Shown here piece after piece: positions 11,447 to 21,847 of a stretch of 64,000 bases of DNA (position 1 is the first letter of the stretch; the number at the start of each line of letters is the position of its first letter). The position numbers and the translations under genes are program-made. This DNA comes from Catonia carolina (taxonomy: Eukaryota; Arthropoda; Insecta; Hemiptera; Achilidae), in assembly GCA_035578175.1 (NCBI GenBank), contig JAQMRL010000012.1, positions 17,649,715-17,713,714 on the forward strand. The letters are read 5' to 3'. The notes under the pieces are model-generated. The model was given only the letters and a program-made list of their open reading frames with translations, made no database searches and had not been told where the DNA came from.

Positions 11447-11960
11447 TTTTTTCCTCTCCATATTGTCATACACTATATCAAGATTCACTCTCATATCTGA
11501 GTGCACTAATATCAGAACCGAATTACTCAGTTTTTATCTCCCATTTTAATTCTTTGAATTATTTTAATGGTAGAGAATGAATTCTCTACGCTACATGTAG
11601 TTACAGGAATTGTTGCAAGAATTTTTAACAAATGATGAATACTCGGAAAATATAAATCGATAAATCGTGTTACAAAATTTTCTAAAACATCCAGCATCTG
11701 TAAATCATTGATCAAATTTAACTGTTGAATATGGGAATGTGGCTGTATCAGAGTCTGTATTCACCTTGCAAAACAGAATCGGAGCACTATCACAGTAATA
11801 CATTTTTGTTCAATATAGTAGAATTTGAAAAGGTAATAAATGCAATTGGAATTTTTATAAATAAATATTGTTTTGATCCTTTAATTTTTTTCATCAGCAA
11901 ATTCATAAAAGCTTCAACCAGCATATTTTATAAAGTAGGTATATTTGCGTAATTTTAAAA
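11447..11960 (-). pseudogene. hAT transposase C-terminal (dimerisation) domain remnant
   Basis: The minus strand from 11715 reads MINDLQMLDVLENF, then HHLLKILATIPVTTCS and VENSFSTIKIIQRI, the conserved hAT dimerisation region (LLxILATIPVTTCSxERSFS). After a stop near 11530 the correct frame resumes with VHSDMRVNLDIVYDNMERKK and a final TAG near 11447. Sequence 11716-11960 probably holds the preceding part, too decayed to read. No terminal repeats were found. Confidence 0.85.
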
Positions 11961-12229
11961 TGTACCTTTTTCCATCGTATACGTGTTTAATGATAAGACA
12001 AACCATTGAAACTATGTGATTACAAAATAGTTTTTTCAACGATCAAAGATTTTTTATTCTTTATTAAGTAGTGTATTTTATGGTTAAATATAAAAATTAC
12101 CTTAGCAGCTTCTAGATGATGCGAGAAAGTCTGTATTTGAAAAGGTGAGAAACTATTAGGAAGAATCGATATTAAGAGAACGAAAAACATTAAAGAAAAT
12201 GACCGGGTTTTTTGAAGAAACTAGGAAGA

Positions 12230-12582
12230 ACTTCCTTTCATGAGACGACGCATCTCATGGGTGGTGGCAATTTTTAAAAACGCTTAGGGCCTACCTTTCA
12301 TTTATGGCAGAAACCATTAGTGATTTCTGTAGTACATCTATTCTTTAAGAGGAATTGAATGACTCTATTTATTTACCAAATTCCTACTTTGATTTCTTGA
12401 CTTACAGTTTTGGCCCACTTCCGGTCAAAACTAGAACTTTAAACACAATGTAAACCCACAAACTTTTTGTGTAGATAACGAATCCGGAAACCGTTTGTTG
12501 CTATCTCTTGTAGTTTCTGGTATCTGGCTGTGAAGGACGGACGGACAAAGGAAAATGATAGCTCATAATTTTAAAAATTTCC
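12230..12582 (+). repeat. Family E copy 1 (single-unit form)
   Basis: Begins CTTTCATGAGACGACG, a short inverted repeat with CATCTCATGG, and ends TCTTGTAGTTTCTGG then GACGGACGGAC. Between lies one 124-bp unit with TTTAAGAGGAATTGAATGAC, TTTGATTTCTTGACTT and CACTTCCGGTCAAAAC. The same ends enclose five units at 48791-49622. Confidence 0.75.
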
Positions 12583-13165
12583 ATCAATAAATCCAATAAA
12601 ATGAACGCTTATTTTAGGGAAAAGATCAGAGAAAATGATGGAAGGAGAATACTTTTACAAAGAATTACTTAGCGACTGGATTCTTTGAAAAATAAAATTC
12701 AAATTTGATAACTTGTTAGATAAGTTTACATCATAAAAGACAATAAAAAGTTGACTTTAGTTCATTTGGAATGCTACAAGCAGTTAATTAAAATGAACGA
12801 ATTAATTAAACGTCCAAACTTTGCTCTAAAATTTTTTATGTGTAATTTAAACACGGTATAAAAACTTTTTCTTTGTAAGTTAGCTGAATGATTACGTTTA
12901 TTCGTTCTCCTATTAAAACATACTACACAGACACAAGATATTTAAACAGGAAATTAAGTGTCTTTGTTAATAACTACATCTTCAATTAGGATGTTTCCTC
13001 ATTTTCACTTTAGCATAACCTTCAACTTCTTTTAAAATACTTTTGGTAGTTTTTTAGATGTTGAGTTAAAAGTTGTAAAAAGGTAGTACGAATTTATTAT
13101 TTTATTAAGTTCGTTATTTTTTCATTAGAACCCCGACTAAACATCACGATAATACTAAAGTTCGA
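12583..13165. other. AT-rich interval, no gene seen
   Basis: No recognisable repeat or coding segment. A 14-base pyrimidine/purine hairpin (GTTTTCTTCTTTTC, loop ATGTA, GAAAAGAAGAAAA) lies at 13168-13199 just before the SINE. Confidence 0.45.
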
Positions 13166-13209
13166 AGTTTTCTTCTTTTCATGTAGAAAAGAAGAAAATG
13201 TTTTCTTCT

Positions 13210-13365
13210 TTTCGTGCTCGCCTCTCATCATGCGGTCTTGGGTTCGAATCCCATTTAGACACGGCATGTTTTCATACTTACAAAAAAATCATTTCATCCT
13301 TCACCGTCTGCATTAGCAGTAATTGCAGAACAGTTTGGACGTTAAACCAAAAAAACAGAATCATG
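13210..13365 (+). repeat. tRNA-derived SINE family 1, copy 1
   Basis: A B-box-like GGGTTCGAATCCC at 13240-13252 lies in a tRNA-like head, followed by the family body: TTTTTTCATxACT-type stretch, then CACCGTCTGCATTAGCAG, TAATTGCAGAACAGT and TTGGACGTTAAA. Other copies are at 23258 and 59624. Confidence 0.8.
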
Positions 13366-14338
13366 TAGAATAACATTCTTTCATTTATAGTCGGACACCT
13401 ATAATTCGAAACTCCATAATTCAAATATTTATACATTATTTCATTAAAAAATCCTTCGAATTACATTACCTCTTTTATTTTCAAAAAATTGAGAGTTTCG
13501 TGGTCACTATTGTATTAATCCTTTCAATCCCGGGCCAAAAACCTTTTCCATATTACGATGTACTAAAAATTAATACATATTCAGTAATCCCGCCATTTAC
13601 GCGGTTAATTGGTTCCACGGAATGTGCGCGTAAATGGAGCAATATAGGTAAATATGTACTATGTACGTACACATATATACATAGCCTACGTTAAATAGGG
13701 TTTAACTTTCTGTATTCCTTTTTCTGTTGTTTTCATTATTATTGATTTATGGAAACATAATTTAGGCCTGTTTAACTCCAAGTAATGAGGTTAAATTAAT
13801 GAAGCGTATTTAATTCCCTACTACATATGTAGTACCTACTACATAACTATCATTGGCGTATTGTCAGGGTGTGCTAGGTGTGCGGCGCACACCCGAAATT
13901 TACCAGAACGGCATGTAAATTTTATTTACATTTGGAAAATTCATACAGCTTAAAAATATCGCCATTTCGTGAATATCCACGTGACGAGAATGAATGAGTG
14001 TCATTAAATTCTCAGTTTACTTTTGGAGAATTCTTATGAACATCTAGCATTTCATGAACAGCAAAAAAAATTGCATGCAGCTGAGTATTGTCGCCTGGCC
14101 GTGCTTTCACTTAGGAGAACGTCTTCAGGCAACGAACGAAGTGCTGGCATTGACCCTCGCCCACACCACACATTGGTGGGGATGCAAGAATCCAACTACT
14201 CAGGGCGTGCTTAGGACTGTCAGAACAGCCGGCCGGAGTATTTTTGGGAAAGGTTTACTCCACCACTTCCAAATTTGACAACCAAACACAAATAAAAAAA
14301 AAAAAACGAAAAATGCGTTAGATATTCTTCAATTCCAC

Positions 14339-15225
14339 AGTACGAAGTTGTGGAGTGGTTAACAGGTACCGTGTACAATGGTTATAGGTACATCGAATAG
14401 ATTATTCAGTTGGCCATGTTTATTATTTTCTAACAAAAATAAAATTTAGAGCAAACATGGCTTTGCTGATTTAAATCATTTAAATTCACATTGACCAAGC
14501 AAACACATCAAACAAGCAAACTACAACAATGGAAAAGCAATCACATCGAACAAGTATAAATAAAAAAAGAACTGTTTTAGGAACAATCGTAATAAGAATA
14601 ATTGATGCTATTTGCCTGTTAGCTAATCAAGAGCTTCCTTTAAGAGGGCATGATGAATCAGAATTCTCTAAACAATTGAAATTTCATAGAGTTCCTCAGT
14701 GTTTTGAAAAAAAGAATGATTCGATCCTAGAAAACCATTTGAAGTCCGTCACAGTTTTTCAAGTAACTTCTCCAGTGTTATAAATGATATCATAAGGGCT
14801 ATTATTTACACTCTATCTGTTCGTTGCAGGGCTACAATAAATATTTCTGTTTCTTATCCCATGGTCAGCCAATTAAACGAATGAATCGTTTAAGAACAGA
14901 AGAGGTAGAGGTGTAAAAGACACTAATCAGAGTTATCTCCTCTGAAAGTAATGAATTTCATTATACAGACAGACCCTGTGGTGAATGAAATGAAGGTGTC
15001 ATTTGCAGAGTGGAAGATATGTGCTCTTTAGAGGGCCCGACACGCTAATAAATTTACTTTTCCACTTAGTGAGAAAGACCATGGGAAACCACCTCAGGCC
15101 TCGTTTTACTTAGTAAAACCTCTACAGGTTCAAACCTGCCTTTCGGCTGATGACCTAAGCAACAAGGGCTATTACTGATGTTGTGAGAGGAGAGATAAAA
15201 AAGAGGTTAATTCAGTTTCATTTGT
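14339..15225 (+). pseudogene. hAT transposase remnant (ZMYM1-like group)
   Basis: Residual N-terminal zinc-finger-like text is seen around 14340-14520 in several frames. The open segment 14529-14783 gives RIIDAICLLANQELPLRGHD and ESEFSKQLKF, matching the IDAxxFLxxQELxFRGHDES motif of hAT transposases annotated as zinc-finger MYM-type-like. After a shift it reads VINDIIRAI, is interrupted by family B at 14805, and resumes as TDVVRGEIKKRLIQF from 15174. The RNase-H catalytic end is lacking. Confidence 0.8.
14805..15163 (+). repeat. Family B copy 4 with 11-bp target duplication
   Basis: Inserted in the hAT transposase frame. The duplication AAGGGCTATTA is at 14794-14804 and 15164-15174. It starts at TTTACACTC (slightly 5' truncated) and ends CTGATGACCTAAGCAAC. 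Removing it rejoins the codons for IRAI and TDVV. Confidence 0.9.
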
Positions 15226-15316
15226 GGCTATATGCTGAATGAATATTATAATTAGAATTTCGGTCAGCACAGCCTTATTTGAAGTTCAGCATACGCCACT
15301 GATATCTATACATATA

Positions 15317-16245
15317 CGAGGTGTGGCAATTAAATAACGAGACTGACGATGTAAAATTTTTTTTTTTTTATACATAATCACTTATTGTCACCTTCAATAT
15401 GCACTCCTTCTCTATCCCTACAACGCTCCATGCGAATTTTCCATTGTTGGAAACAGTGCTGGAAGTCATCTTCTGTCAGCTCTTTCAGGACACGTGCCGC
15501 TTTCTCTTTTACAGCTTCCACAGACTCAAATCTTGTCCCTTTTAATGCAGATTTCACCTTGGGAAACAGATAAAAGATAATAACATGTAATAAAACGTGG
15601 GTTTTACTTATGATCTGGAAACGAAGCGCCAGTCCGTGCACTAGAAGGGCCGAACTTCACCGAGAGCCAAAAAAGCTCAAGTGAGCAAGTTAAAATTTAA
15701 AGCAATGATGATTTTTTTTTTTTGATATCCATGGGATTGTGTACCTTCACTGGGTTCCTGAAGGTCAAACAATTAATTGATATTGCTACCTTGAGGTACT
15801 TTCTAAACTACGTAAAAGAGTAAGGAAAAAAACGTCCCAAAATGTGGAAGGACAAATCATTGGTTCTGTAATCACCAAGAAAATGATTTTTCTTGGATCA
15901 GCTCATTCCGCGTTATCTGTCGTCAAGAGTTTCCTAGCCAAGTACAGCATCTCAAAGTTAGAACATCCACCGTATTCACCAGATCTTGCACCTATTTCCT
16001 AAGGTGAAATCTGCATTAAAAGGGCCAAGATTTGAGTCTGTGGAAGCTGTAAAAGAGAAAGCGGCACGTGTCCTGAAGGAGCTGACAGAAGATGACTTCC
16101 AGCACTGTTTCCAACAATGGAAAATTCGCATGGAGCGTTGTAGGGATAGAGAAGGAGTGCATATTGAAGGTGACAATAAGTGATTATGTATAAAATAAAA
16201 TTAAAATTTTTTACGTCAGTCTTGTTATTTAATAGCCACACCACG
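15317..16245 (+). mobile_element. Palindromic mariner derivative, copy 1
   Basis: TA duplications lie at 15315-15316 and 16246-16247. Both ends are the transposon's 3' end: 15317-15576 is an inverted copy of the sequence at about 15994-16245. The junction is at 15576/15577. The missing parts are the whole 5' terminus and the N-terminal DNA-binding region. The same architecture is found at 21848-22773. Confidence 0.92.
15577..16183 (+). pseudogene. Mariner transposase catalytic domain, broken
   Basis: The frame begins at IITC(D/N), the first catalytic block. Here GAT GAA is changed to AAT AAA, so the first aspartate is Asn. Later pieces read AHSALSV, EHPPYSPDLAP (third block), then after a deletion LFPKVKSALKG, FESVEAVKEKAARVLKELTE and FQQWKIRMERCRDREG, ending GDNK stop. 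This is a D,D34D mariner. Frameshifts near 15600 and 15890 and a deletion after LAP disable it. Confidence 0.9.
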
Positions 16246-16398
16246 TATGTATTAATTGTACCGTACATACCGTTTATATTGAAATTTCCTTTGCTGTACA
16301 TAAAAACAATAACTCTTTAAAATCATGATTCTGTTCAGCAGTCACTTCCGTTAGATCAGCCTTCTACTGTGGGTTCTGGTTGTGATGTTGATGGCTTC

Positions 16399-16830
16399 CT
16401 AAAGAAACTTATCCAGTTTCGGTTGTTTAACTTTTGCCTTCCGGTCTTGTAATATGAGTTGGTAGGGTGCGATCTGTGCTCTCAATCCTCTAGACCCGTC
16501 TTTCGTATTCCGGATCTATTTTTCTACAAAATCAGCTGCATTTTTAACTATTGAAATGGTGTGTTTTATGTTTTCAGTTGTGAATAAGTCAGGTTTTTCC
16601 CTCATCTTCTTTTTGTGAAAATTCGACATTCTTCTCTAATTCTGTAAGATCTTCTGTAGACAGCTCAGTAGGCCTATCGTGCGACTGTAAAAGTTCTTCT
16701 ACGTCAGTAGAATTTAATTTTATGAACCCTTCTTCTAATTGTTGGCCATTATTTCATCCACGGTGTTATCATTTTCTTCTGTGTTAGTAACACAGTTTGA
16801 CTAAAGTTTTCTTCATACAACATTCATAGT
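16399..16830 (-). pseudogene. Tigger/pogo transposase C-terminal remnant
   Basis: The minus strand gives TDVEELLQSHDR, then LSTEDLTELEK, shifts frame at 16610, and continues FTTENIKHTISIVKNAADF, one TAG, GLRAQIAPYQLILQDRK and KQPKLDKFL stop (16399). The (D/E)VEELLxSH and ELTxEDLxELE stretches followed by a QPxLDKFF-like end are typical of TIGD-type pogo transposases. The DDE catalytic core is missing. Confidence 0.85.
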
Positions 16831-16985
16831 TGAATTCTTTAATATGCGTACGACTACATCAAGGACACTTGCGTTTTTCTTCTAAACGTATTTCCCTCCT
16901 TCTAAACGAATTTCGAGAAAAAATTCTATCAATTGCGTTAAAGTAAATTCATGTAAATAGGGGGCGAGTAAATGGGGGATTACTG

Positions 16986-17540
16986 AACGACCTATCGAAA
17001 AAATATTGAAAAATACCGGTGCTGTGATTTGTGGAGTTTTGGTTAAAACTTCATATCTTTGCTAAAACCTATGCTATTTTTGTGTTATTGGTATCAAAAT
17101 GCTGCCAATGAAGCGTTCTAGAGAATAGAATATTTTATAAGTATTTAATAATTTTTTAATCATCAAAATGTATAAAATTAAAATATATACATAATTATAA
17201 AAAACAGCAAAAGATTTTTTAGACAATTTTTACAAAATAAATCAGTACAACGTATATATCTGTGGGAAGCTATCGATCTAATTATTACATTATACATGGA
17301 AAAAAGTGTTGTGGAAAGTAAATATTAAACTCATAATGACCCTTACTATAAATTTCTGGAACATGCAAAAAGCGGAGACAGCAGCATATAGCTTACCGTG
17401 CAAGAAACAAAAAAGAACTTAATTACTCATTAAAGTACAATACAGAATTCATACACATTTCAATAAATAATGAAATAAAAATAATGGGTACTTTTTAAAA
17501 CGATCATGGTTTAGAAGATATGTACAATAAACACGTTAAA
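16986..17540. other. AT-rich interval, no gene seen
   Basis: Nothing recognisable on either strand. Confidence 0.5.
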
Positions 17541-17554
17541 TAATAACTAAAAGG

Positions 17555-17680
17555 CGGCGGTGATATATCAGCGGGCAGGGTTTCTCGCATAATCGCCGGT
17601 GACGATATATCGTCATCGGTGGGTTTTTTGCGTAGTTTACAGGCAACAATATATCGTCGCCTGAAGTTCTAAGGGTTAAA
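17555..17680. repeat. Possible piggyBac-type terminal region
   Basis: Three GATATATC/CAATATATC motifs occur: GTGATATATCAGC (17561), GACGATATATCGTC (17600, a perfect 14-bp palindrome) and ACAATATATCGTCGCC (17648). They are followed by CTAAGGGTTAA at 17670-17680. A CCCTTAG terminus against TTAA and ATATATCG-rich subterminal repeats suggest a piggyBac-like end. The opposite end was not found. Confidence 0.4.
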
Positions 17681-17772
17681 ATATTTTTCAGGCATTATTA
17701 TTAAAAACTTACATAGTGTACACAATTATATCTAATGATATTTATTTTTAAGTCTACCAGAAGAAAACGCAA

Positions 17773-17845
17773 AAATATGGTGTGAAACACTGACACGACT
17801 ATCTCTTTCCAACGTAAATAACGAATAATATAACCTAAGTTAGCG
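17773..17845 (-). repeat. Solo family A tail duplicate
   Basis: TATGGTGTGAAACACTGACA, then ACTATCTCTTTCC and AACCTAAGTTAG repeat the tail that begins again at 17885. The two tails are direct repeats about 112 bp apart. Confidence 0.7.
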
Positions 17846-17884
17846 CCTTTTTAGTCAGTAAGTACCTGAATTGAGAATATAAAA

Positions 17885-18649
17885 GATCTGGTGTGAAACA
17901 CTCTCACGACTTTCTCTTGCCAATGCAAATAATGAACAATATAACCTAATATTAGTAATAAAACATTAGAAATAAACAAAAAACTAACCTCAAAAAACAT
18001 AACCTAATTTCAATCATGAGTGAAAAATGCAAAATTAAAATTAACCACACTTTGGCTTAAGATACGGAAATCACTCTTTCACGCTAAACTAGGTTCTGTA
18101 GAGAAAAATGCTTTAAACAAAATTTGAAGATCGTTTAATTTCCTATAAATTTATTTATACCCACTTTTGTCGTAAATGGATACTAAGGCCGAAGTCTTAA
18201 AAAAATTGATTTTTCACACTTTTCGTGAGAAAAAAAAACAGAAAATTGTTTATTACCGCTAAACTAAGCGTTATACAGAAAAATGTTTGAAATAGAAACT
18301 GTAGAATTTTAAATTCTCTACAACTTTTATTATATTTATACCTTTTGCGCTAAAATGCATATTAAAGCCGCAATCTTAAAACAACAATTTTTTACGTGAA
18401 AACAGCCCCACCAAGAATTTCAGAAAACATGGCGCCTACCCTATCTTGTAGAGCATAAAAAATTGAGTAAACCAGACGATTTAAAAAAAATCGTATGACC
18501 CGTTTTTGAAGAAATCGCAAAAAGTGAAAAATTACACGAATAAACTACTACTTCCGGTTGACTGATTTTGATGAAAATGTTCATATCGGGTTCGGTAGTG
18601 GTATGTAACTTAAGTTTGTGGTCTTATGTTCTTGAGATATTCTGTTTAC

Positions 18650-18684
<35 letters not shown>

Positions 18685-18829
18685 GAGACCAAACGCTAAA
18701 AAGATGTTTATTGGGTTCAGGGGGTCTGAAAACGTTTAGATCCGGTGAAAAATCGATTTCGAAAAATCGACATGAAAACAATACTTTCTTTCCTATATTC
18801 ATATAGCCTAGGCAAGAGAAAGTAAAAAT
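17885..18829 (-). repeat. Family A copy 3
   Basis: Nearly complete: tail hairpin, two modules, CCTACCCTATCTTGTAGAGC, ACTACTTCCGGTTGAC, an expanded CA/CG dinucleotide run (18651-18683), and the head end ATATAGCCTAGGCAAGAGAA. The head block is open on the minus strand for about 70 codons, but no copy shares a conserved protein. Confidence 0.88.
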
Positions 18830-18944
18830 GTGTCGGACCGTTCGAAATAGTGTCCTGATGGCGAGTTACGTTAATACTGCGCGTACGGTTGTGGGCAGAT
18901 AACTCGATTGTTTTGGTTCTTTTGCTTTTTAAGAACAGTGATTT

Positions 18945-19165
18945 TTGGTCAGTCAATTTGTAATTGATTTTTTTAATGTAATCTAATAGTATTTTTTAAT
19001 AGTCTAAGTTAAATAATTTTGTAATTATTAATTACCTATGTAAAATAAGTAATTTTATGTTATACGTTTAAAGTAAGTCTATTATGTACTGTAATTCTTT
19101 ATTAAACCTAGATCCCGAACGAACCTAGCCATACGCGTTACTATATTATTTCATTCTGGTAATCT
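18945..19165 (+). repeat. Family H repeat copy 2
   Basis: Parallels 2560-2760: TTTGTAATTGATTTTTTTAA, TAATCTAATAG, TAAAGTAAGTC and CGAACGAACCTAGCC at the end. Confidence 0.5.
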
Positions 19166-19413
19166 AACCTTAATAAATCAAGTTATCTCCGCGGCCATAT
19201 TAATATCATTTGATACAAAATTTCAGTTTCAATTTCGGTTAAACATTTTAAAAATATTAGGTATAAGGAAATTCAAGGAAAGAAATGGGAAATTAGTTTA
19301 TTTTCATTTTTTAGGTAGGCCTAATAATTTTATTCCTTCAGGCAGTTTCCATAACAACTTTTTAAATGACGGACATTCAGTTTTGAATTTCCATCATTTA
19401 TATAGAAAAACAT

Positions 19414-20595
19414 ATTTTACTTTCTCCTGCCTATAAGATTATACAGGGAAGGAAAGTATAGTTTCATGTTGATATTTCAAAATCGGGTTTTCAGGCTTCC
19501 TTAACCCAAAAAATATGTTTTTACCGATAGGAGTGTGCGTGTGTGTGTGTGTGTGTGGGTGTGTGTGTGTGTGTGCGCGCGCGCGCGCGTGTATGTGAAT
19601 AAAATATCTCAAGAACGCAATATCGTACGAAGTTGAAACTTAAAATTTAAGTTAAGTAAAAATAGGGAATCCAAAACAAACATTTTCATCAAAATCAGTT
19701 AACCGGACATAGTTTATTCGTGAAATTGCAACTTTTTCAAAAACAGCCGCTACGATTAAAAAAAAAAAAGTAGTAAACAATGTAAAATGAAAAAGTACCT
19801 AATTTTAATGATGAGAGAATAAAACAAAATCAGAATCATCTTCTGTAGAACTTAAAAATACTGAAACTCACTAAATGACGCTATATTAGGTTCTATAGAA
19901 AAATATTTTTGAAACAAAAGTTGTAAATTTTTTTATATCCTGTAACTGCTTTGGCACACACTTTCTTCGTTAAATGCATACGAAGGCCACAGTCTTAAAA
20001 AAATCCCAATTTTGTACCGATTTTGATGAGCAAAATACAGAAAATCACTAATTAACGCTAAGCGAATTGTTGTAGAAAAAATGCTTAAAGTATAAGTTAC
20101 ATGTTTTTAGTTTCCTACAACTTTAATTACCTATATGCACGTTTTCCCTTAAATTTATATAAATTGACCGCAATCTAAAAAACACATTTTTTGCCACGAG
20201 AGCAAAGCATTCCAAAGCATTACAGCAGACATTGTGCTTACCTTATCTTGTGGAGCACAAAACATTTAGTAAATGAGGCGATTTCTAAAAAAAATTGTTG
20301 TAGCCGTTTTTGATAAAGCCGAAAGAGCAAAAAATTCAAGAATCAACTACATATTACTTCCAGGTGATCTATTTTGAAAATGTTCGTATCAGCCCCGTAT
20401 TAGTACTTTACTTAATTTTTAATTTTCAACTTCGTAGTACGAAATTCCATTCTTGAGATATTTTGTTTATACTACAGACTAATCGGTAAAAACATGGTTT
20501 TTTGAGTTCAGGGGCTCTGAAAACGAGTTTTTTTGAGAGTTAAAACTCGATCTGGAAAAATTGACATGAAAACACTAATTTCCTTTCCTATTTTA
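19414..20595. repeat. Family A copy 4, two copies head to head in inverted order
   Basis: 19414-19760 is a head in + orientation with a long GT/GC run (19537-19593). At 19769 it switches to a minus-strand copy lacking only the tail tip, which runs to its own head at about 20595. The two heads form inverted arms of about 330 bp around a 500-bp loop. Confidence 0.8.
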
Positions 20596-20949
20596 GATTT
20601 TCAAGTTATAAATAAGGCAATTAATTTGTATTGTATTGATTTTTGTAAAGAAATGGGAAAATAAATAAATAAATAAAATAAAAGGATGAGAAAGTAAACA
20701 TTGCTCTGTAGAGAAGTAAAAAAGACTAATTTTTCTATCTTTTTAACCTATTGAGAAACTCATTAAATAATTTTTTCTCAGGCCAGATGGTTTCTCTTTT
20801 TAATTACTATTTACGTATTTCCTGAGCCTTTTACCTATATATTAATTTGACCATTAATTTTCCTAACTCGCTCGTTGCTGTTATCCTATTACACAATAAT
20901 CTACAACTCATACATTTTACGTCGTTTTTCACTAGTTAAGAAAATTAAA
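20596..20949. other. AT-rich interval, no gene seen
   Basis: Includes a short AAATAAATAAATAAAATAAAA run near 20660. Nothing else is recognisable. Confidence 0.5.
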
Positions 20950-21290
20950 CCCATCGAGTTGGTTTAATGGTAAAGTTGTCAACGCGAGTCAGCTGTTTAA
21001 CAGCTGCTTATCGGACACGAAGTTTCCGTGGTTTAAGTAAAGCTTTTATACGGGTATAACTTTTATACGGATTTGATTACTAGGCAGTGGTTACCGGTGT
21101 ACTTTTATGGTTGGAGTTCAATTAACCATACTCTCTCAGGTATGGTCGGCCTGGGTCTGTACAAGACTACATCTCATTTGCACATTGTACATATCATCCT
21201 CATCTCATTGGGTCATGGGGTTGCTTATTGTTCTAAATTGAACAGATTGCAATGTACAAAATCAGGAATAACAAAAAAGTAAAGCTAATA
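20950..21290 (+). repeat. tRNA-derived SINE family 2, copy 1
   Basis: The tRNA-like head GAGTTGGTTTAATGGTAAAG lies at 20957, followed by CAGCTGTTTAACAGCTG. The body has CGGATTTGATTACTAGGCAG, GTTCAATTAACCATACTCTC, TGGTCGGCCTGGGTCTGTAC and CATCCTCATCTCATTGGGTC. The same head is inverted at 44430-44632 and the body at 43262-43455. Confidence 0.8.
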
Positions 21291-21307
21291 AAAGTAATAA
21301 AAATAAT

Positions 21308-21470
21308 TTTTTTTATACGTATTTGAATACTAGACAGAGGTTCATGTGTACTTTGATTAGGGTCAATTAACTACACCTTATCCTCATCTCATTGGGTTAT
21401 AGGGTTGTTTATTGTTCTTAAATTTGACAGATTACAACGTACACACACTACTGATTCAAACAAAAAGTAA
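21308..21470 (+). repeat. SINE family 2 body, partial second copy
   Basis: Repeats the 3' half of the preceding copy (GTATTTGAATACTAGACAG, GTCAATTAACTAC, then CATCTCATTGGGTTATAGGG) with an internal deletion. Both end in AACAAAAAAGTAAA-like sequence, so this could be a tandem duplication rather than an independent insertion. Confidence 0.7.
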
Positions 21471-21847
21471 AATGAATTGAATTTTAGGGGTTATGAACTC
21501 CTGAAGAAGGGGAACAAATTTATTGATTTGGTTTTATTTTAATAAGATTAATGGTTTGTAAATAAAATGCATTGGAAGGTCATGAACAAACAAAATAAAA
21601 ATTGATCGGAAAAAACAACAGCATGTAGTTCAAGAGTAAACCAGTGAATGACACAGATGCGCTTACACAATGGAAAAACAAAGATAGAGATACAGATGCG
21701 TGGGAAGATCTGGCGGTTCCACAAAACAAACGGGCATGTTGTGCTAAATTATATTTTGGTGTGGGGAGAAAAAGGAAGTTATGTATTTATTCCCTTTCTA
21801 CATTTTAAAATGTTATAACTTTTTAAAATTGGTAAAATTTATTTCTA
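21471..21847. other. Unassigned interval
   Basis: No recognisable gene or repeat. Confidence 0.45.

Larger units (their letters stand above)
13851..15301 (+). mobile_element. hAT element with transposase remnant
   Basis: The ends are CATTGGCGTA and, inverted, CAGTGGCGTA, with further shared CCGAAATT in the subterminal region. The flanks ATAACTAT (13843-13850) and ATATCTAT (15302-15309) are an 8-bp duplication with one mismatch, as expected for hAT. It sits inside the Tigger element and itself contains a family B copy. Confidence 0.8.
13582..16985 (-). mobile_element. Tigger/pogo-type element, host of nested insertions
   Basis: The left end CAGTAATCCCGCCATTTACG (13582) is matched inverted at the right end, where the minus strand reads CAGTAATCCCCCATTTACTC from 16985. 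The right part carries a Tigger-type transposase C-terminus on the minus strand. After removing the hAT (13851-15301) and mariner (15317-16245) insertions about 1.0 kb remains, so the element is also internally deleted. A clean TA duplication is not visible. Confidence 0.8.

Noticed and set aside
15378..15641. Separate minus-strand transposase gene
   Set aside because: It is the inverted arm of the palindromic mariner, not an independent gene.
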